64,000 bases of DNA, taken from positions 1-64,000 of the forward strand of contig NZ_AQQR01000011.1 in NCBI RefSeq assembly GCF_002210095.1. The letters are read 5' to 3'. Below are positions 58,832 through 64,000 of the stretch, piece by piece (positions within the stretch are counted from its first letter, which is position 1; each line of letters begins with the position of its first letter). Source of the DNA: Marinibacterium profundimaris (lineage in GTDB: Bacteria; Pseudomonadota; Alphaproteobacteria; Rhodobacterales; Rhodobacteraceae). The position numbers and the translations under genes were made by a program. The notes below the pieces were generated by a model that searched no databases, was not told the DNA's origin, and worked only from the letters and a program-made list of their open reading frames with translations.

Positions 58832-60247
58832 ATGTTTCTAGCCATTTCCCTTCCGATCCTGACGCTGGCGGTGCTGGCGGCCTCGCTCTGGGCCTCCTGG
58901 CGGGCGATCCGCACCGCGCGGACGCCGCAGGGTGCGGTCGGCTGGGTCGTGTTCCTGCTTACGGCGCCCTATATCGCGCTGGTGCTTTACCTCTTCCTCG
59001 GACACCACCGCTATCGGCATTACCAGGTCTCGCGCCGGGAAAGCGGGCGCATCGTCGAGGCGGCGCGGGATTTCACCACGCGCTTTGCCCCGGGGCCGAC
59101 GCCGGACGGGCTGAACCCCGAACCCTTCGAGAAGCTCGCCGCCATGGGCGCCACCCGCGGCAACGACATGGAGCTGCTGGTCGACGGCAACGCCACCTTC
59201 GACGCGCTTTTTGCCGCGATCGACGGGGCCGAGCACTACATCCTGGCGCAGTTCTTCATCATCCACGACGACGAGATCGGGAAGGCCTTTGCCGACCGGC
59301 TGATCGATGCCGCCGACCGGGGCGTGAGTGTGCGGCTGATCTTCGACCCGATCGGCTGCCGGACCCTGCCCGATGCCTATCTGGACCGGCTGCGCGACGC
59401 CGGTGTGCATGTCCCGCGCAAGCAGAAGCTCGCGCGCCGGTCGGGGCGGTTGCAGATCAATTACCGCAACCACCGCAAGACGCTGATCGTCGACGGCCAC
59501 ATCGGCTTCACCGGCGGGTTGAACGTGGGTGACGAATACCTGGGCCGCAGCGAGCGCTTTGGCCATTGGCGCGACACCTTCATCCGGGTCACCGGCCCCA
59601 TGGTGGCCGAACTGCAGCTGGTCTTTGCCGAGGACTGGCACTGGGGCACGCGCGAGACGCTGGTCGCGCCGCTGCACTGGGAGCCGGCCGCGGCCGAGGC
59701 CGACATGACCGGGCTGGTCCTGCCCGCGGGCCCGGCGGACGAGGTCGAGACGGGGACGATGTTCTTCCTGTCGGCCATCGTCGCGGCGCAACACCGGCTG
59801 TGGATCGCCTCGCCCTATTTCGTGCCCGACACGGACGTTCTGAGCGCTCTGAAACAGGCCGCCATGCGCGGGGTGGACGTGCGGGTCATGGTCCCCGATG
59901 CGATCGACCACACTCTGCCCTGGCTTGCCGCCTTCGCGGCCTTCGACGAATGCCGTGCCGCCGGGGTCGAGATCTGGCGCTACAAGACGGGCTTCCTGCA
60001 CCAGAAGGTCGTGCTGGTCGATGACCGGATGGCGGCGGTGGGGTCGATGAACATGGACAACCGCTCGTTCCGGCTGAACTTCGAAACCATGGCGGTACTG
60101 TTCGACAAGCGCGCCGCCGCCGCCGTCGAAGAGATGCTGACCGAGGATTTCACAAAGGCCGAGAAGATGGAGAAGAGCCTGTCGCAACAACCCCTGAAGA
60201 TCCGTGTCGGCGCGCCGGTGGCGCGCCTGTTCGGACCGCTGCTATGA
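58832..60247 (+). CDS. cls: Cardiolipin synthase
   Basis: 471 residues. Two N-terminal membrane helices ('FLAISLPILTLAVLAASLW', 'VGWVVFLLTAPYIALVLYL'). Two phospholipase-D motifs: H-x-K-x4-D in 'NYRNHRKTLIVDGHIGFTGGLN' and 'FLHQKVVLVDDRMAAVGSMNMDNRS'. It condenses two phosphatidylglycerols to cardiolipin at the inner membrane. The start at 58,832 has GGAG 9 nt upstream; 58,793 is an alternative. The stop overlaps the EEP gene by 4 bp (ATGA). Confidence 0.93.
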   Translation: MFLAISLPILTLAVLAASLWASWRAIRTARTPQGAVGWVVFLLTAPYIALVLYLFLGHHRYRHYQVSRRESGRIVEAARDFTTRFAPGPTPDGLNPEPFEKLAAMGATRGNDMELLVDGNATFDALFAAIDGAEHYILAQFFIIHDDEIGKAFADRLIDAADRGVSVRLIFDPIGCRTLPDAYLDRLRDAGVHVPRKQKLARRSGRLQINYRNHRKTLIVDGHIGFTGGLNVGDEYLGRSERFGHWRDTFIRVTGPMVAELQLVFAEDWHWGTRETLVAPLHWEPAAAEADMTGLVLPAGPADEVETGTMFFLSAIVAAQHRLWIASPYFVPDTDVLSALKQAAMRGVDVRVMVPDAIDHTLPWLAAFAAFDECRAAGVEIWRYKTGFLHQKVVLVDDRMAAVGSMNMDNRSFRLNFETMAVLFDKRAAAAVEEMLTEDFTKAEKMEKSLSQQPLKIRVGAPVARLFGPLL

Positions 60248-60942
60248 TACGGGTCGCCAGCTACAACATCCGTAAGGCGCGCGGGATGGACCAGAAACGC
60301 GCGCCCGAACGGATCCTCGAGGTGATCTCTCGCCTGGGCGCCGACGCGGTGCTGCTGCAGGAGGCCGACCTGCGGCTGGGCTCCCGCCCCACCGCCCTGC
60401 CCCGCGAGATGATCGAGCGCGAGACGGATTTCCACGTGGCACCGCTGGCCGAGAACGACGTGAGCCTGGGCTGGCACGGCAACGCGCTTCTGGTGCGCAA
60501 GGGCTACGAGCTGGAGCAGGTCAACCGCTACAACCTGCCGGGCCTGGAACCGCGCGGCGCGGTCTCGGCCCTGCTGAGCGGCGGCGAGGAACAGGTGCGG
60601 CTGGTCGGCGTGCACCTGGGCCTGCTGCGCCCGTCACGGCGGCTGCAGCTTGAGATGATCCGCAACGTGCTGGACGACGACCACGTGCACCGCACGGTGA
60701 TCGGCGGGGATTTCAACGAATGGTCGGCGCGCCACGCCCATGGGCCGCTGGAGCCGGATTTTCACATGGTACCCGAGCAGCGCAGCTTTCCCGCGACCTA
60801 CCCGGTGGCGGCGCTGGACCGGATCGCGCACGGGCCCGGGCTGCTGCTGACGGCGTCCGGTGTCGAGGACGGGCCGGAAAGCCGGGCGGCCTCGGACCAC
60901 CTGCCGATCTGGGCGGATTTCGCGATCCGCTCGCCGGAGTAA
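60244..60942 (+). CDS. Endonuclease/exonuclease/phosphatase (EEP) family protein
   Basis: 232 residues. 'RVASYNIRKARGMD' (Asn), 'AVLLQEADLRLGSR' (Glu), 'TVIGGDFNEWSARH' (Asp/Asn), 'ALDRIAHG', and 'ASDHLPIWADF' (Asp-His) make a complete EEP active site. Coupled to cls by a 4-bp overlap, so a phospholipid-linked substrate is likely, as in the YbhP/YbhO pairs of other bacteria. DNA as substrate is less likely. Followed by a terminator shared with metK. Confidence 0.9.
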   Translation: MIRVASYNIRKARGMDQKRAPERILEVISRLGADAVLLQEADLRLGSRPTALPREMIERETDFHVAPLAENDVSLGWHGNALLVRKGYELEQVNRYNLPGLEPRGAVSALLSGGEEQVRLVGVHLGLLRPSRRLQLEMIRNVLDDDHVHRTVIGGDFNEWSARHAHGPLEPDFHMVPEQRSFPATYPVAALDRIAHGPGLLLTASGVEDGPESRAASDHLPIWADFAIRSPE

Positions 60943-60989
60943 CCGGCGCCGGGCGACAGCCGCGGGACCCGACCCCAAGATCAAACGCA

Positions 60990-61017
60990 AAAGGGCCGGC
61001 GCATTCGCCGGCCCTTT
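60990..61017. terminator. Bidirectional terminator between the EEP gene and metK
   Basis: AAAGGGCCGGCG-CATT-CGCCGGCCCTTT: 12-bp perfect stem. Between the convergent ends of the EEP gene and metK, where it can act on both. Confidence 0.9.
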
Positions 61018-61040
61018 CGTGCAGAGTACAGACGTCCGGC

Positions 61041-62207
61041 TCAGACGGCCTTCTTGAAGGCCTCGGCCAGGTCGGTCTTCTCCCAGGAGAAACCGCCGTC
61101 CGCTTCCGGCTCGCGGCCGAAGTGGCCATAGGCCGAGGTGCGGGCGTAGATCGGCTTGTTCAACTCCAGGTGGGTGCGGATGCCGCGCGGGGTGAGGTCC
61201 ATGACCTCGGCCGCGGCCTTTTCGATGACCTCGTCCGGGACCTGGCCGGTGCCGTAGGTGTCGACATAGACCGACAGCGGCTTGGCCACGCCGATGGCAT
61301 AGGACAGCTGCAGCGTCGCCTTGTCGGCAAGGCCGGCGGCCACGATGTTCTTCGCAAGGTAGCGCGCGGCATAAGCGGCCGAGCGGTCGACCTTGGTCGG
61401 ATCCTTGCCCGAGAAGGCACCGCCGCCATGGGGGGCCGCGCCGCCATAGGTGTCGACGATGATCTTGCGGCCCGTCAGGCCCGCGTCGCCGTCCGGCCCG
61501 CCGATCACGAAGGTGCCGGTCGGGTTGACCCACCATTCGGTGTCCTCGGTGATCCAGCCCTCGGGCAGCACTTCGCGGATATAGGGTTCCACGATGGCGC
61601 GGATGTCGTCGCTGGACTGGTCCTCGCTCTCGTGCTGGGTCGACAGCACGATCGAGGACACGCCCACCGGCTTGCCGCCTTCATAGACGACCGACAGCTG
61701 GCTTTTCGCATCGGGGCGCAGGCTCGGCTCGGCGCCGGACTTGCGGGCCTCGGCCAGGCGGCGGAGGATCTTGTGCGAATACTGGATCGGCGCCGGCATG
61801 AGTTCCGGCGTCTCGTTGGTGGCGAAGCCGAACATGATGCCCTGGTCACCGGCGCCGTCCTTGTCGACGCCCTGCGCGATATGCGCGGATTGCTCGTGCA
61901 GGAAGTTCAGCACGTGGCAGGTGTTCCAGTGGAAATGCTCCTGCTCGTAGCCGATGTCCTTGATGCAGTCGCGGGCGATCTGGGTGATGCGCCCCATGTA
62001 GTTCTTCAGCTTTTCCTGATCGGACAGGCCGACCTCACCGCCGATCACCACCATGCCCGACGTGGCAAAGGTTTCGCAGGCGACGCGGGCGTTTGCCTCC
62101 TCGGTGAGGAAGGCATCGAGGATGGCGTCGGAAATCCGGTCGCAAACCTTGTCCGGGTGACCCTCGGAAACGGATTCCGAGGTGAAGGTGTAGTTGTTAC
62201 GGGTCAT
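61041..62207 (-). CDS. metK: S-adenosylmethionine synthetase
   Basis: 388 residues. '[23 protein letters not shown]', '[19 protein letters not shown]', '[28 protein letters not shown]' and '[18 protein letters not shown]' are all conserved. It makes SAM from methionine and ATP. The ATG at 62,207 follows an SD (GGAG) that is part of the riboswitch core, so translation should fall when SAM or SAH is high. lnt lies upstream on the same strand. Confidence 0.98.
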   Translation of the reverse strand: MTRNNYTFTSESVSEGHPDKVCDRISDAILDAFLTEEANARVACETFATSGMVVIGGEVGLSDQEKLKNYMGRITQIARDCIKDIGYEQEHFHWNTCHVLNFLHEQSAHIAQGVDKDGAGDQGIMFGFATNETPELMPAPIQYSHKILRRLAEARKSGAEPSLRPDAKSQLSVVYEGGKPVGVSSIVLSTQHESEDQSSDDIRAIVEPYIREVLPEGWITEDTEWWVNPTGTFVIGGPDGDAGLTGRKIIVDTYGGAAPHGGGAFSGKDPTKVDRSAAYAARYLAKNIVAAGLADKATLQLSYAIGVAKPLSVYVDTYGTGQVPDEVIEKAAAEVMDLTPRGIRTHLELNKPIYARTSAYGHFGREPEADGGFSWEKTDLAEAFKKAV

Positions 62208-62212
62208 GAAAG

Positions 62213-62260
62213 GTGCTCCATTGAGTGTCTGTCCGTCACGCCAGGAAGCCGTTGTGACGG
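62213..62260 (-). promoter_or_regulatory. SAM/SAH riboswitch
   Basis: On the minus strand: GTCACAACGGCTTCCTGGCG followed by TGAC (62,234-62,260 with its closing bases), then, after ~14 nt, TGGAGCA (62,213-62,219). I recognise this as the SAM/SAH class found before metK in Rhodobacterales. The GTCAC/GTGAC stem encloses a loop that pairs as a pseudoknot with the downstream GGAGC. This GGAG is the metK Shine-Dalgarno, so ligand binding should hide it. Confidence 0.92.
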
Positions 62261-62294
62261 TGCTCGATTGGCCTATGCCGCCCGGAGGGGCTGG

Positions 62295-63809
62295 TCAATC
62301 GGAAAGTGTCTCGATCTTTCGTGATCCCGGGGAAAGCGCCCATCCCAGCAGCAGAAGTGTCACGATCAGCCAGGGCAGATCGCCGCTGCGCGCATAGAGC
62401 GTGGGCGGCAGGGGCGCGGGAAGGGCCGCCTGGACATAGCCGGTCTTGCCCAGTCCGAGGCTGTCGAGGATGCGGCCGTCGGGGGCGATGATGGCCGAAA
62501 TGCCGGTATTGGCGGCACGCAGCATGGGCAGGCCCTGTTCGACCGCGCGCATCCGGGCCTGGGCCAGGTGCTGGTAGGGGCCGACGCGCTGGCCGAACCA
62601 GGCGTCGTTGGTGACCTGCAGTAGGAAGGCCGCCCGCCCCGGGGCACCGTTCACGTCCTGGGGAAACACCGCCTCGTAACAGATCAGCGGCAGCGCCCGG
62701 CCCAGCGGGCCGAAATCCATCAGCGCCGGTCCGGGGCCGGAGCTGTAGCCGTCGCCATCCTCGGCCGCGAGCCCCTGGATCCCGACCCGCTTGGCCAGGC
62801 CGCCCAGCGGGATGTACTCGCCGAAGGGCACCAGGTGATGCTTGTCGTAGACGCCCGTCGCAAGGCCGCCCCGGTCCAGCCGGACAAGCGCGTTGTAAAG
62901 CCGCCCATCCTCGTAGCGGCGGATGCCAAGCGCTACCTGCGCGTCGCCCGCGGCGGCGGATATGGCCTCGTACCAGGGGCCGGCCCGCTCGTGCACGGGG
63001 GCGATGGCGCTTTCCGGCCAGACGATCAGGTCGGGCCGCTCGCCCGCCGCGCTCAGCTCCAGCTGGCGCTGGAAGAAGACGGGGATGAACTCGGGATCCC
63101 ATTTCTGGTGCTGTGGCGCATTGGGCTGGATCACCCGGACCAGATGACCGGTCGACCCGATCCCGGGCCGTGAAAGCTGCGCCGCAACGGTCAGCCCCAG
63201 CAACAGCGCCAGCGGCACCAGCAGCGCGGGACGGTCACGGTGCAGGATCCACAGCCCCACCCCGAAGGACGCGGCCAGCGCCAGCAGGCCCAGCCCATGC
63301 GGCCCGATCCAGGCCAGCAGCGGCAACATCGGACTGTCGACCAGCGTCTGCGCGGGCGCCGCCCAGGGAAACCCCGTCATAAGGTAGGCCCGGCCGAATT
63401 CGGCCAGCCCCAGGCAAGGGACCAGCAGCAGGCCGCGCCGCAGCGCCGTCCCGGCCAGCCGGTGCGCGGCCCAGGCACCCGCCGCCCAGAACAGCGCCAG
63501 CCCGCCGGCCATGAAGATTAGCGCGAAGGGCGCCATCCAGCCATGGCGTTCGATATCCACCAGGAAGGGCTCGACGATCCACATCAGCCCGTGTGCCAGG
63601 AAGCCGGTCGCAAAGGCCCAGCCGATGCAGGCGGCGCGCCCGGCCGTGCCCGCCGCGGTCAGCAGCACCGGCAGCAATGCCCAGCCCGCCAGCGTCACGA
63701 TCCAGAGCCCGTAGGGCTCCAGCCCGAACCCCGACACGGCGCCAAGCCCGGCGGCAAGCAGCATCTGCGCCCAGGCCGGCCAGCGCGCCAGGAAAGCGGC
63801 GGGGTACAT
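62295..63809 (-). CDS. lnt: Apolipoprotein N-acyltransferase
   Basis: 504 residues. About six N-terminal membrane helices, then a nitrilase-like domain with Glu in 'LIVWPESAIAPVHE', Lys in 'YDKHHLVPFGEYIPLGGL' and nucleophile Cys in 'PLICYEAVFPQDVNG'. One more TM at the end ('WLIVTLLLLGWAL'). It adds the third acyl chain to lipoproteins, including the three small lipoproteins of this window. It follows the CorC/YbeX gene by 2 bp. Confidence 0.96.
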   Translation of the reverse strand: MYPAAFLARWPAWAQMLLAAGLGAVSGFGLEPYGLWIVTLAGWALLPVLLTAAGTAGRAACIGWAFATGFLAHGLMWIVEPFLVDIERHGWMAPFALIFMAGGLALFWAAGAWAAHRLAGTALRRGLLLVPCLGLAEFGRAYLMTGFPWAAPAQTLVDSPMLPLLAWIGPHGLGLLALAASFGVGLWILHRDRPALLVPLALLLGLTVAAQLSRPGIGSTGHLVRVIQPNAPQHQKWDPEFIPVFFQRQLELSAAGERPDLIVWPESAIAPVHERAGPWYEAISAAAGDAQVALGIRRYEDGRLYNALVRLDRGGLATGVYDKHHLVPFGEYIPLGGLAKRVGIQGLAAEDGDGYSSGPGPALMDFGPLGRALPLICYEAVFPQDVNGAPGRAAFLLQVTNDAWFGQRVGPYQHLAQARMRAVEQGLPMLRAANTGISAIIAPDGRILDSLGLGKTGYVQAALPAPLPPTLYARSGDLPWLIVTLLLLGWALSPGSRKIETLSD

Positions 63810-63811
63810 GT

Positions 63812-64000
63812 TCAGTGGCTGTCGTCCGGCAGGCGCACGCGCAGGCGCTTGATCCGGCGCGGGTCGGCATCGACCACCTCGAACTCGGCGCCGTCGGGAT
63901 GTTCCACCACCTCGCCGCGCGCCGGCACCCGGCCCGAAATCATGATGACCAGACCGCCAAGCGTGTCGATCTCTTCCTCGTCCACCTCTTCGCTGTCGGT
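63812..64000 (-). CDS. CorC/YbeX-type protein, C-terminal end only
   Basis: The last 62 residues are visible; the rest lies beyond the window. 'EEEIDTLGGLVIMISGRVPARGEV' and 'FEVVDADPRRIKRLRVRLP' match the CorC_HlyC (transporter-associated) domain that follows the CBS pair. The order ybeX-lnt is standard. YbeX is linked to ribosome metabolism and Mg/Co export. The stop (63,812-63,814) is 2 bp before the lnt start. Confidence 0.85.
   Translation of the reverse strand, partial: TDSEEVDEEEIDTLGGLVIMISGRVPARGEVVEHPDGAEFEVVDADPRRIKRLRVRLPDDSH

Overview
The window looks like chromosomal DNA of a roseobacter-type Rhodobacterales (Alphaproteobacteria). The base composition is GC-rich. The conserved order aroA-cmk-rpsA-ihfB-lapA-trpF and a SAM/SAH-type riboswitch before metK are typical of that order, and many proteins resemble Rhodobacteraceae homologues. 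All function calls come from reading the sequence; no database search was run.

Positions 1-19,174 are accessory DNA. At the left edge is the end of a DUF262/DUF1524 (HNH) restriction-type protein, then an AraC-type regulator. From 2,680 to 11,454 runs a cluster of exported or membrane proteins: two SH3b proteins, three small lipoproteins with near-identical signal peptides, a two-lobed retropepsin-like aspartic protease with PDZ, a TAP-like alpha/beta hydrolase, an L,D-transpeptidase, a HGSNAT-like membrane acyltransferase and a small membrane protein. From 18,021 back to 11,602 lies the distal end of a phage/GTA-type tail module (megatron baseplate protein, DUF2793 fibre with a C1q-like head, holin, M15 endolysin, spanin-like protein) with no head, terminase or upstream tail genes. 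A diverged 272-bp direct repeat (628-900 and 18,910-19,181) brackets this whole block.

Positions 19,175-30,472 form an apparently complete integrative island. The last 14 nt of tRNA-Ser(GCT) are duplicated at its left end. It encodes a P4-type tyrosine recombinase, an AlpA-like protein, and a tightly coupled replication operon (TOPRIM/topo VI-A-like protein, zinc/TOPRIM primase, DUF3987 helicase-like protein). A divergent XRE-repressor control region and a solitary HSDR_N nuclease follow near the tRNA end. The layout resembles a phage satellite or minimal integrative element.

Positions 30,549-64,000 are backbone. First comes an unusual RutA-type flavin monooxygenase locus with two flavin reductases, a RibB-like protein and an asparaginase-like protein, both of the latter apparently lacking catalytic residues. 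Then follow a sulfatase, ychF, trpA, an L-lactate dehydrogenase, rplY-pth, an MscS channel, a CDF transporter, trpB, a rhodanese, trpF-lapA-ihfB, rpsA, an aldo/keto reductase, cmk-aroA, an amidohydrolase, trmB, cls plus an EEP-family phosphatase, metK with its riboswitch, lnt and the end of a CorC/YbeX protein.

The intergenic regions carry two families of small palindromic elements: a 20-bp perfect palindrome inside a roughly 70-bp repeat, and A/T-rich hairpin pairs. Both recur at unrelated loci.
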